Assembly: GCA_001898225.1 (NCBI GenBank)
Contig: MKTJ01000037.1
Span: 29,003-93,002, forward strand
DNA length: 64,000 nt
Direction: 5' to 3'
From: Chloroflexi bacterium 54-19
Lineage (GTDB): Bacteria; Chloroflexota; Chloroflexia; Chloroheliales; Chloroheliaceae
A model generated the notes under the pieces. That model had not been told where the DNA came from. It saw only the letters and a program-made list of their open reading frames with translations, and did no database searches. This document shows positions 1 to 7,607 of this stretch, piece by piece. Position 1 is the first letter of the stretch, and each line of letters begins with the position of its first letter. A program made the position numbers and the translations under genes.

Positions 1-594
1 TATTTTAGGATTCAGGCGCGGCCCTTCCGAGGACGGGACTCCTTCCGGTTCCGGTGCGAAAAAGGCTTCATCGGTCAGGGCCTGGCGCATAGCGTCCTCT
101 ATAGCGGGGTTCAGACGGGCCAGGCGGCCATCCAAACGCTGTAAATAACGCCATTGGCGCTCCTCGACTAAAGTGACCTCCTGGGCGCCGCTCGGCGTAT
201 CGCTGTTAAATTCCATCAAGCGCCAGACACCCGCCGTATCCAGGGCAAAATCGAACCGGCCCAGTGGCGTCAGGAAAAGGTTGGCCGGTTCGCGGCGCAA
301 AGCGTGCTCGAGATTTTCAGGCCAGCCGAGCGAACGCAACCGGGCTGAGGGTTCGCGGATAATTTCCCGCATGGCTTTTTCGTAAACGCTGTAAAAGACG
401 CGGGTCAGTCCGGCCAGTTCGTGCCGCTCAGCCGGGGATAACACTAACCCGCCAAAGCTGACATAAGGCCGCCCATAAACGTTGCTTTCGAAAAGACCAT
501 CGTGCAGGGAGGCGTGCTCGTTTAGCAAACGCACGATAGCGCAAAAACGGCGCGGCGAATAGCGCCGGTATAACTGCCCGGCCAGGCTTCTCAT
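1..594 (-). CDS. Glutathionylspermidine synthase-like ATP-grasp protein, N-terminal part
   Basis: An open frame starts with ATG at 594 and runs leftward off the window edge, about 198 codons. Near residues 125-131 it reads EFNSDTP followed by SGAQE, matching the N-x-D-T-P motif of the N-terminal domain of glutathionylspermidine synthase-like enzymes (YgiC/YjfC group), which ligate amine and acid groups using ATP. The ATP-grasp domain itself would lie outside the window, so catalytic residues cannot be checked. The start overlaps the stop of the upstream gene as ATGA, which suggests translational coupling. Family assignment is by motif and context; the true substrate is unknown. Confidence 0.6.
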   Translation of the reverse strand, partial: MRSLAGQLYRRYSPRRFCAIVRLLNEHASLHDGLFESNVYGRPYVSFGGLVLSPAERHELAGLTRVFYSVYEKAMREIIREPSARLRSLGWPENLEHALRREPANLFLTPLGRFDFALDTAGVWRLMEFNSDTPSGAQEVTLVEERQWRYLQRLDGRLARLNPAIEDAMRQALTDEAFFAPEPEGVPSSEGPRLNPKI

Positions 595-1367
595 AGGTCG
601 TTCCCCTCGGTGCTGTTGGCTCCTTGCAGTTCCGGCTGGCCTTCTGCTTGGCCGGTGAGCCACTCTGGCGGTAAAGCGGCCTGGAAAACATCCAGACCGG
701 CCCGCGCCGCCGCCCGGTAAAAGCGGTTGACATCGTGGGGCAGTTCATCACCGGCCAGGCGCAAATCTATAAGAGCGGATACACCGCCCGCTTTGAGTTT
801 TTCAAGAGGGGGGAAAAGATGCTCGCCCGCGTGATAGCGGTTATCAAAAGTCCGCCAGAAGGCTAACTCGCCGGTCGGCTCCGGGCCGGTCCGTTCACGT
901 TCAAGCAAAAAGGCGTAGCCCGGTTGGCCCGACCAGGCTTCAACCTGGCTGCCATAGCGAATGATGGCAGGCAGACTATTTTTACCCTCCACCAGGGAAG
1001 CGGGCCGGTAGAGGCCATTAAAAAGCAAGACCGGGGTGATGCCAAGTTTTTGTAAGAAAAAACCTAATCCAACCGAAATACTCCCCGGCAAATCTATTAT
1101 AATGGCAGCCTCCCCACCCTGGACGGCCAGACCCTCGTCGGTTTGAAGAAGCCGCCCGGCCAGAGTTTCGGCGATATTATCCAGGCGGGCCGGGTTCAGG
1201 CGTTCCCGCAGGGCTATTTGAGGTGTTCCGTAAAGCTGGAGGGCAGTAAAAGGCGCAGCCGGGATATACCAGCTCGCCAGTGGTCCCGCCGCGCTTTTCC
1301 AGCGCCGCATCAACCACAACGGGCGAGGATTCCTGGGGCCGGGCCGGGAGACATCTGTCTTTGGCAT
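591..1367 (-). CDS. Hypothetical protein in the ATP-grasp cluster
   Basis: I do not recognise this 258-residue protein. It has no clear signal peptide, membrane segment or metal motif. There is a hydrophobic stretch around residues 85-115 (IIIDLPGSISVGLGFF) that looks like a buried beta-alpha unit, with Pro/Arg-rich ends. It begins 22 bases after the lipoprotein gene and overlaps the start of the ATP-grasp gene by four bases, so the three genes are almost certainly one transcript and this protein probably works with the ATP-grasp enzyme. The function is otherwise unknown. Confidence 0.6.
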   Translation of the reverse strand: MPKTDVSRPGPRNPRPLWLMRRWKSAAGPLASWYIPAAPFTALQLYGTPQIALRERLNPARLDNIAETLAGRLLQTDEGLAVQGGEAAIIIDLPGSISVGLGFFLQKLGITPVLLFNGLYRPASLVEGKNSLPAIIRYGSQVEAWSGQPGYAFLLERERTGPEPTGELAFWRTFDNRYHAGEHLFPPLEKLKAGGVSALIDLRLAGDELPHDVNRFYRAAARAGLDVFQAALPPEWLTGQAEGQPELQGANSTEGNDL

Positions 1368-1389
1368 AGGCAGACCTTGTTAAAATGAT

Positions 1390-1794
1390 TTAGGAACCAC
1401 TGCTGCTGTAATAGCGGGTGCCGGAGTACCAGTAAAAAGCCCCGGTTCGGCGGCTCTTGCAATAAGTCTGAGCTGTGCCGGTGCTGGACCCGCTGGTAAA
1501 CTGGCTGGAACTGGGCGTCGAGGGCGTCGAGGTAGAATCGCTGGGCGTAGCGATTGGCGGCAGGACCAGGTTTACCGGGGCGTTGGTCGGTGGAGTCGTG
1601 ACAATACAATCGTCTTCGTCACCGCACGCGCCCAACAACAACGAAGTTGCCAGCAAAGCCGAAGCCGCTAAACCACCGGCTCCCTTCAAACGCTGGAGGG
1701 CGCTTTTGCCGCCGATTAACTTCTGTTGTTCGGAATAATGTAGGGCCGGTTCGTTCGGGGCGCTCGTTACCGCCTTTAGATTTTCGGTATCCAA
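1390..1794 (-). CDS. Putative lipoprotein, first gene of the ATP-grasp cluster
   Basis: A 134-residue protein with a hydrophilic N-terminus of about 40 residues, a hydrophobic stretch near residues 41-55 and a lipobox-like LLGACG at about 52-57. After the cysteine it is Thr/Pro/Ser-rich (a flexible linker), then ends in a Cys/Tyr/Ser-rich tail with YWYSGTRYYSSSGS. In E. coli a YgiB-type exported protein precedes the YgiC ATP-grasp enzyme, and this arrangement is similar, although I cannot show homology. The N-terminal leader is long for a lipoprotein, so a start further inside is possible. Membrane anchoring is an inference. Confidence 0.55.
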   Translation of the reverse strand: MDTENLKAVTSAPNEPALHYSEQQKLIGGKSALQRLKGAGGLAASALLATSLLLGACGDEDDCIVTTPPTNAPVNLVLPPIATPSDSTSTPSTPSSSQFTSGSSTGTAQTYCKSRRTGAFYWYSGTRYYSSSGS

Positions 1795-1864
1795 CCTGTC
1801 ACTCTTTCAGTATGGTCTTCGATTTGCCGGTATTCTGCTCGCTCACGGGCGAGTCCTGGTCGTA

Positions 1865-1885
1865 CATGCTATCTATGATAGTATG
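1865..1885. promoter_or_regulatory. Inverted repeat upstream of the lipoprotein gene
   Basis: Two nine-base arms (CATGCTATC and GATAGTATG) flank a TAT centre, with one mismatched pair. The site lies about 70 bases upstream of the lipoprotein start and about 200 bases before tyrA, in a gene-free divergent region (1795-2087). It has the size and symmetry of a repressor operator. A second GCTATCATG follows at 1892-1900. No regulator is encoded nearby. Confidence 0.3.
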
Positions 1886-2087
1886 ATCGGCGCTATCATG
1901 TCAATAATACGTTTTCCAATAGCTAAAAGATACATTAATTTTTGACTTTTTTTAGATTCATATCCGGCCCTAATTTTCCTTTCCGGCCTTTTCTCTGTAT
2001 ACTATTTTGCACCGGCCTTTCATAATTTATAAATTTTTGATTCTTTGATACAAAAAGACGACGAAGAAGATTGGAGTTAGAGCAGGA

Positions 2088-3170
2088 ATGAGGATTTCAA
2101 TTATTGGCCTGGGACTGATCGGTGGTTCGATGGGCCTGGCCCTACGGAACTGGGCCAAAACCGAAGAAGGCCAGTCGGCTAACCTTGAACTGGTCGGTTT
2201 CGATGCCAAGGGTAAACAAAAAGCCCTGGCCGATAAAATGGGTATCTTCCACCGCTATACCAATACACCGATGGACGCCGTTAAAGACGCCGATATAATC
2301 ATCGTGGCGACCCCGGTTATGGCCGTGCGCGATACTTTCGAGGACATTCAAAATCATCTCAAACCGGGCGCGATTGTGACCGATACTTGCAGCACCAAGC
2401 GCCAGGTGATGGCCTGGGCCAAGGAGTTGCTGCCTACCACGGTCAGTTTCGTGGGCGGGCACCCCATGGCCGGTAAGACCGCTTCACTCGAAGAAGCTGA
2501 CGCCAATCTTTTCAAGGGCTGCACCTACTGTCTGATGGCCCCGGTCGGCGTCAAAGAGGAAGCCATCGAAACGATAGGGCGGCTGGTCACGATTTTCGGG
2601 GCGAACCCCTACTTCATGGATGCCGCCGAACACGATAGCTATACCGCCGCTATCAGCCATATGCCTTTCCTGGCGGCTGCCGGGTTGGTAAACCTGGTCG
2701 GGACCAGTTCGGGCTGGCGGGAAATGTCGCGTTTAGCCAGCAGCGGTTTCCAGGATACCACTCGCCTGGCCGGTGGTGGGGTCGCCATGCATCTCGACAT
2801 CTGCCGGACCAACTCCGACTCGATTATCGGCTGGATAGACCGCTACCAGAAACAGTTGAGTGAACTGCGCGAACTGATTGAACAGGCCGGACTCTTTGAC
2901 GAACGGGGCCGTCCCAAACCGGAGTCGCTCTCGGAACCCGCCGGGTTGGAGCAATACCTGAAAGAAGCCGCCGAAACCAGGGAACGCTGGCAGGCCAGCC
3001 GCCAGCAGGTTCAACTCGACGAGCGGTCCGCCGGGGTCGAAATGCCCAGCAATAAGGAACTGCGCTCAAACTATACCCGGATGCTCTTTGGTAGCCTGTT
3101 CACCAGGCGAAAACCGGGCCAGGACGACCCCAATAACCCGCCCGGCTCCAATCCGTCCGACCGGAAATAA
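2088..3170 (+). CDS. tyrA: Prephenate/arogenate dehydrogenase
   Basis: A 360-residue NAD(P)-dependent dehydrogenase of tyrosine synthesis, oxidatively decarboxylating prephenate (or arogenate). The N-terminus starts directly with the Rossmann motif GLGLIGGSMG (residues 7-16). The family motif GGHPMAGK lies near residues 122-129 and the catalytic-region SHMPFLAA near 190. A purine-rich GGAGTTAGAG stretch sits ahead of the ATG. The last 60 or so residues are charged and low-complexity, longer than in minimal TyrA proteins, and no ACT domain is obvious. It stands alone, with no other aromatic-pathway gene adjacent, and is followed by a good terminator. Confidence 0.88.
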   Translation: MRISIIGLGLIGGSMGLALRNWAKTEEGQSANLELVGFDAKGKQKALADKMGIFHRYTNTPMDAVKDADIIIVATPVMAVRDTFEDIQNHLKPGAIVTDTCSTKRQVMAWAKELLPTTVSFVGGHPMAGKTASLEEADANLFKGCTYCLMAPVGVKEEAIETIGRLVTIFGANPYFMDAAEHDSYTAAISHMPFLAAAGLVNLVGTSSGWREMSRLASSGFQDTTRLAGGGVAMHLDICRTNSDSIIGWIDRYQKQLSELRELIEQAGLFDERGRPKPESLSEPAGLEQYLKEAAETRERWQASRQQVQLDERSAGVEMPSNKELRSNYTRMLFGSLFTRRKPGQDDPNNPPGSNPSDRK

Positions 3171-3211
3171 AAAAACGCATCGTTGCCCAAACGGCATAAT
3201 TCAGACAAACT

Positions 3212-3237
3212 AAAAGGCGAGTTGAGGCTCGCCTTTT
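3212..3237 (+). terminator. Intrinsic terminator after tyrA
   Basis: The stem AAAGGCGAG / CTCGCCTTT with a short loop is followed by a T-rich run, 40 bases after the tyrA stop codon. Confidence 0.8.
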
Positions 3238-3362
3238 TAATTTAGCCTATTACAAGGCTTTGCGCCTGGCACAGACTATGCATTACCCAAACTTCATAAT
3301 TGGAGTGACAACAAAGTCGGGACAATGGTTTGACGCTGTAGTCGGACAGGAATTATGAAATT

Positions 3363-3593
3363 ATGGCAGGGATTAGTTTTTTAGCAACGGTCGGGCTGAA
3401 CATTTTTAATCACAACTGGCCGGAAGGCATTGTCAGCCTGGTAGAAATATTTGTAGTTTGTTGCCTGGTAGGCGGGTTTGTCACCTTTGTCCTGTGCCGG
3501 ACCCGCCATAGTTACAAACTAAAAGAAACCTCTGATATTAAGGCAACAGACTCCAATCGGTGGGCAACCGATAGAAATAAAGACGCTCGGTAG
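3363..3593 (+). CDS. Possible small membrane protein
   Basis: A 76-codon frame with hydrophobic segments at about residues 5-14 and 22-45 (EIFVVCCLVGGFVTFVLC) and a charged C-terminus. That pattern fits a small single-pass or hairpin membrane protein. An AGGA lies about 9 bases upstream of the ATG. Its 3' end overlaps the convergent gene at 3538-4227 by 56 bases, which weakens the case; the overlapping part is hydrophilic and may be incidental. I do not recognise a family. Confidence 0.3.
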   Translation: MAGISFLATVGLNIFNHNWPEGIVSLVEIFVVCCLVGGFVTFVLCRTRHSYKLKETSDIKATDSNRWATDRNKDAR

Positions 3594-4227
3594 GCTGGCC
3601 GTTCTCGAAATAACGGCCCCGGTCGCTCCGTTTCAAAACCCCGTAGCTGTTCTGGACCTGGATGATCCTTTTGGCCGGTAGATTGAAAATCACCAGCCCG
3701 ATGCTGACCGGTTCAAGACTCTCGCGCCGGGTGTCGTCGTCCAGCACCCGTAAGACCGGGTGGCGGGAAAGAGCGGCCCCTCGCAACTGGCGCTGCTTCT
3801 CCAGTAATTCTTCGTAAGTAATTTCAGACTTTTCTTCCTCGGAAACCCTGCTAAATATCCGGCTAATATCCTCTTCTTCTTCGATGAAATCTTCCGACTC
3901 CCCTGCCGGTTGAGGCGCTTCCGTCAGACCTCCGGTCCCGCCCAGGCCCAGGATTTCACGCAGTTCTCGCTCCAACTGCGGATTCAATTCTCTGGTGGCG
4001 GAGGCTTCATCCTGGGTGGTGTAATGTTCGTCAAAGACGGCCAGGCCGTTAAAAACATATTCTCTCAAACCACTGCTATATCTTGAAGCGGCTTCCAGGA
4101 CGGTTGACAGGTCTTCTGGGGCCGGTTTGCGGCTGCATGCAGCTACCAGGGCCTTCAGAGTGTTCCAGGGCGCTATAAAGCTTATGGTGCCCGATTTATC
4201 TATCAAAGTGTAACGCATTACTGCCAT
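3538..4227 (-). CDS. Hypothetical acidic protein near the origin
   Basis: I do not recognise this 229-residue protein. It has an N-terminal globular segment (residues 1-70), an acidic low-complexity linker around 100-135 (EDFIEEEEDISRIF), and a C-terminal beta-rich segment from about 155 with LVIFNLPAKRIIQVQNSY. No signal peptide or membrane helix is visible. It is the first gene on the dnaA-downstream side of the origin and reads away from it. The frame is clean and codon use resembles its neighbours, so it is likely real. Confidence 0.6.
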   Translation of the reverse strand: MAVMRYTLIDKSGTISFIAPWNTLKALVAACSRKPAPEDLSTVLEAASRYSSGLREYVFNGLAVFDEHYTTQDEASATRELNPQLERELREILGLGGTGGLTEAPQPAGESEDFIEEEEDISRIFSRVSEEEKSEITYEELLEKQRQLRGAALSRHPVLRVLDDDTRRESLEPVSIGLVIFNLPAKRIIQVQNSYGVLKRSDRGRYFENGQPTERLYFYRLPTDWSLLP

Positions 4228-4339
4228 AGGTATTTCTTTCTAGTAGCCAGTGGCCGGTGGTCGACGGCCTGGTGCTGTTATATTGTGAGGAGCCCTGACC
4301 ACTTTACTGGCAACTCATTGCATAGTTTGGTTTTTCTTT

Positions 4340-4850
4340 TCCAGGTCTTTTATTTTAACAAAGTTTCCCTCATTTGGTTGTACACAAATTTCTTTCTACA
4401 TGAATCATATTATATTTATATATATTTTTAGAGTTATTAGTAATAGGGCGCGTGGATTTGTGGAAATGGGTCTATTTTGAGGCTGAATCGCTCTTTTTTC
4501 ATAAACATGTTGTGTGGAGAACGGCGTGGAAAAGGCGAAAAACTTTCCACAGCTTTTTGAGCTCGATTATCCAGCCGGCTTTTCCAGGCGACTATTTCCA
4601 CGATTCGGACAACTTTTCCAAAACCATGATTCACAAAAGGGGATAAAATGAGTCGCCTATACCGGTTCTTTACACAAAGCTTCCTGGGTTTTCGTATAAG
4701 TTATACATAAGAAACCCTGGTTTATCCGCAACCTTACCCCTAGATTCCTTACTTTATCCTCAACTTTATCCATAGATTCATAGAAGATAAGCACCATCTT
4801 TTCTACAAATTTTAGGTCTTATCCACCATTTTACATGGTTTATCCACAAA
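4340..4850. other. Origin region, dnaA-downstream cluster of DnaA boxes
   Basis: Between the 3538-4227 gene and dnaA lies about 750 bases without a gene. It contains a very AT-rich stretch at about 4345-4445 that could be an unwinding element. A same-orientation array of DnaA-box-like nonamers follows: TTATACATA (4701-4709), TTATCCGCA (4722-4730), TTATCCTCA (4754-4762), TTATCCATA (4766-4774), TTATCCACC (4819-4827) and a perfect TTATCCACA (4840-4848). Several looser TTTCCAC and GTGGA elements lie at 4455-4620. Box clusters next to dnaA are the usual mark of a bacterial origin. Confidence 0.65.
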
Positions 4851-4915
4851 TTGTATTTTTTGCCCAAAAATGTGTGTATTTCCAGCTAATTTTGAGGTAA
4901 AAACCAATAAAAAAA

Positions 4916-4932
4916 GCAGGCCACTGGCCTGC
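4916..4932 (-). terminator. Intrinsic terminator after dnaA
   Basis: Stem GCAGGCC / GGCCTGC with a three-base loop. In the dnaA reading direction it is followed directly by a T run, 45 bases past the dnaA stop. Confidence 0.8.
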
Positions 4933-4976
4933 TCCTGAAGTTCCTATCCGGGCGGTTTAGCGCCGTAATGGAATAA

Positions 4977-6746
4977 TTATTTTCCTTCACCGTTATACAC
5001 AATTTGAGTAATAGTGTTGATTTGCTGCCGTAACTGGATATTGCTGTCGAGAGCTTGCTCAATCTTATCCAGGCCATGCATAATCGTGGTGTGGTCGCGC
5101 CCGCCCAGGGACTGCCCGATTTCTACCAGGCTGTGGTCGGTCTGTTCGCGGATGATATACATCGCCACCTGGCGCGGAAGAACAATATCGGCGCTGCGAC
5201 TCTTGCCGAGCAAATCTTTCATCTCGACATTATAGAAGTTCGAGACCGCGTCGATAATCCGCTCCTTGGTGACCAGTTTCTTGCGCGAATTCAAAAGCGA
5301 GTCGTTGAGGGCCTGGGCCGCCAGGTCTACCGAAATCGCCATCTTGTTCAGGAAGCCGAACGCTACCACCCGGATGAGCGCGCCTTCCAGTTCGCGGATA
5401 TTACTCGGTACCTTGTGGGCGATAAATTCCATAACTTCCATTGGAATATGGACCTGCTGGTACTGGGCCTTGGCCTGTAGAATCAACAGGCGCATTTCGT
5501 AATCGGGCAGACTGACATCGGCAATCAAACCGCCTTCAAAGCGCGACCGCAATCGGTCTTCCAGGGTCAACATAGACTTGGGCGAACGGTCTGAGCTGAT
5601 TACGACCTGTTTGTACGATTCTACCAGGGTATTGAAGGTATGGAAAAATTCTTCCTGGGTCGAGTCTTTACCAGCAATAAATTGAATATCGTCAATCATC
5701 AGGATGTCCATGCTGCGGTAACGACTGCGAAATTCTTCCATCCGATTTTCGCGGATACTGTTAACCATGTCGTTGGTGAACTTCTCGCTGGAAACGTACA
5801 TGATTTTGAGATAAGGCCGCAGCCGTAAAGCCTCGTGTCCAATTGCATGCAAAAGGTGGGTCTTGCCCAGACCGACACCGCCGTAAATGAATAACGGGTT
5901 GTAGCTGTTGCCCGGATTTTCGGCGACACTGCGACCGGCGGCGGCAGCCATACGGTTGCTGCTCCCGACGATGTACTTGTCAAAGACATAGCGAGGGTTG
6001 AGACCAAACTGAGCCGCCTTTTCTTCGTAATCGGTCGGCATGGCCGGGGCGGATTGGACCGGTGGCTCAATAATTCTTTCGTTCGGTGCCTGGCCGTTTT
6101 CGCTATAGTTGTAATTGTTGAGAGTATTCAGGTGCAAATCGGTCGGGCGGCTTTTAATACCATAACCGGCCGGGGCCGGTTTGCCACGATTGTTCTGGCC
6201 GTACTGGGAAGAACCGTTGCGCTGAGCGGCAAGCTGGCTGTTATTAACCCCGGCCTGCTCCAGGTTATTCAAATAGGGTCCGCGTGATTTAATACCGGGC
6301 GAAGGGGCCGGGCGGCTCTGACCGTTGGAGTAAGCGCCATTGCGCGGAGCGGCGGAAACCGGGGCCGGGTCGAAAAGTTGGGCCTGGACCGGCCCTTCAA
6401 CCGTAAACTGGACATCGAGCGGTTCACCGACCACACCGGAGATGGCCTGGCCGACCACATCGGTATAATCAGCCTCCAGACGGCGGCAGGCGTAGGTGGT
6501 AGGAGCGGCAATAAGGGCCGTACCATGATTTATTTCGAGCAAATTTAGGTTTTTGATCCAGGAGTCAAAGGCGTGGCGTTCAAGCTGGATGTAGAGGTCA
6601 CGCAGGGCAATCTGCCAGATTTGCCTGGTATCATTAAACGTACCACCCGTCCGAGGGGAAATATCAAGCATAGTTGAGTTTTCGGGGTTAGGGTTGTAAG
6701 TTTCCTCGAAAGAATAGTTCTGACCGTTATTGTTACTCCCTGGCAT
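4977..6746 (-). CDS. dnaA: Chromosomal replication initiator DnaA
   Basis: A 589-residue AAA+ initiator that binds DnaA boxes and opens the origin. Domain I lies at about residues 41-110. A long Asn/Gln/Pro-rich domain II covers about 115-235. Walker A GGVGLGKTH is at 289-297, Walker B ILMIDDIQF near 348-356, and the domain IV box-binding signature GGRDHTTIMHG at 548-558. It is longer than typical DnaA (about 450) because of an extra N-terminal 40 residues and the domain II linker. A GGAG ten bases before the ATG supports the chosen start; Met26 is an alternative. dnaN does not follow. Box clusters on both sides suggest autoregulation. Confidence 0.97.
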   Translation of the reverse strand: MPGSNNNGQNYSFEETYNPNPENSTMLDISPRTGGTFNDTRQIWQIALRDLYIQLERHAFDSWIKNLNLLEINHGTALIAAPTTYACRRLEADYTDVVGQAISGVVGEPLDVQFTVEGPVQAQLFDPAPVSAAPRNGAYSNGQSRPAPSPGIKSRGPYLNNLEQAGVNNSQLAAQRNGSSQYGQNNRGKPAPAGYGIKSRPTDLHLNTLNNYNYSENGQAPNERIIEPPVQSAPAMPTDYEEKAAQFGLNPRYVFDKYIVGSSNRMAAAAGRSVAENPGNSYNPLFIYGGVGLGKTHLLHAIGHEALRLRPYLKIMYVSSEKFTNDMVNSIRENRMEEFRSRYRSMDILMIDDIQFIAGKDSTQEEFFHTFNTLVESYKQVVISSDRSPKSMLTLEDRLRSRFEGGLIADVSLPDYEMRLLILQAKAQYQQVHIPMEVMEFIAHKVPSNIRELEGALIRVVAFGFLNKMAISVDLAAQALNDSLLNSRKKLVTKERIIDAVSNFYNVEMKDLLGKSRSADIVLPRQVAMYIIREQTDHSLVEIGQSLGGRDHTTIMHGLDKIEQALDSNIQLRQQINTITQIVYNGEGK

Positions 6747-6832
6747 AGTGATACACTCCAGTAAAATAAAATATCGGGGACACGGCCTTTGTTTTACTTT
6801 GCGGGGGCAGGATTTCCACGGTCTAGACTGGA

Positions 6833-6862
6833 AATATACAAAAACCCGTTACCGCGCAACAA
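6833..6862 (-). promoter_or_regulatory. Possible dnaA promoter
   Basis: Read toward dnaA, TTGTTG and TATATT are separated by 18 bases and lie about 90 bases upstream of the start codon. This is a moderate sigma-70-type match only. Confidence 0.3.
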
Positions 6863-6884
6863 AAACTAAAGGTGCACTAAAACT

Positions 6885-6904
6885 TGATTAACCGCAGTTA
6901 ATCA
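6885..6904. promoter_or_regulatory. Perfect inverted repeat upstream of dnaA
   Basis: TGATTAAC and GTTAATCA are exact inverted arms separated by four bases, about 140 bases upstream of dnaA and just upstream of the possible promoter. This fits a regulator-binding site or a protein-bound cruciform in the origin. It is not a DnaA box. Confidence 0.4.
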
Positions 6905-7194
6905 GCCGAACAGTGACCCCATGAATAAAAGTTATAGACCCTTTTTAGGCTGATCTGAATAAGGAACAGGTAAGCTTCGACTACCTAAATGGATAAAACC
7001 AAGCAAAACCTGTAATTGCTCGTCTTACCGTTTTACCTGAGTCTTATCTAGCACTAATCGCTAGGATTTAAAGAAATGATAGCAGCAAATTATCAGAGAA
7101 GCAAGTAGGTAAGGCGACTCTTAGTATAAGGATTTATTTGTATAGCCACTTTTGGGGAAAAACCTGGGCGATAATTTCCCACCATTTTTCAACC

Positions 7195-7575
7195 GCCATG
7201 TGTGTATAATTGTCCACTTATTAACATTCATGTGTGGATAACTTTTTTTGCTTGTCATAAAATAACTTTTTGCTTAAATTAATCCTACACCAGATATAGT
7301 CGAAAATATTTTCTTGAATCTCTATATTGTGGTCTTTCCCTCAAAAAAGTTATACCCTCTATTCCACATTTTGTGGAGTGTTGGGATAACTTATCCTGTA
7401 TTTGGATTCATTGTGACTCAAAAGTCTGTGAAAGATTCCACAGTTGTCCACAAAATGTTGAATCGTGTGCAATACTACCCCAGAATCTTCAAAAAAAACG
7501 GTTGGTGCCAATGTGGACAACTCTGTGGAAATCTGGAGATCTTTTCCACATTTCCTGGTTTTTCCACACGCTCCA
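7195..7575. other. Origin region, dnaA-upstream cluster of DnaA boxes
   Basis: The 860 bases upstream of dnaA hold no gene. From 7195 on there are TGTGTATAA (7201-7209) and TGTGGATAA (7233-7241), both perfect inverse-orientation DnaA boxes. There is a palindrome GGATAA-C-TTATCC (7384-7396) and a pair of oppositely facing near-boxes, TTGTCCACA (7444-7452) and TGTGGACAA (7512-7520). Further TTCCACA and TGTGGAA elements lie at 7360-7376, 7437-7443, 7524-7530 and 7553-7568. The dense, mixed-orientation arrangement is typical of an initiator-loading region. I see nothing distinct in 6905-7190. Confidence 0.65.
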
Positions 7576-7607
7576 ACCTTTAATTACGCTTCCTAGACTC
7601 AGTGAGT

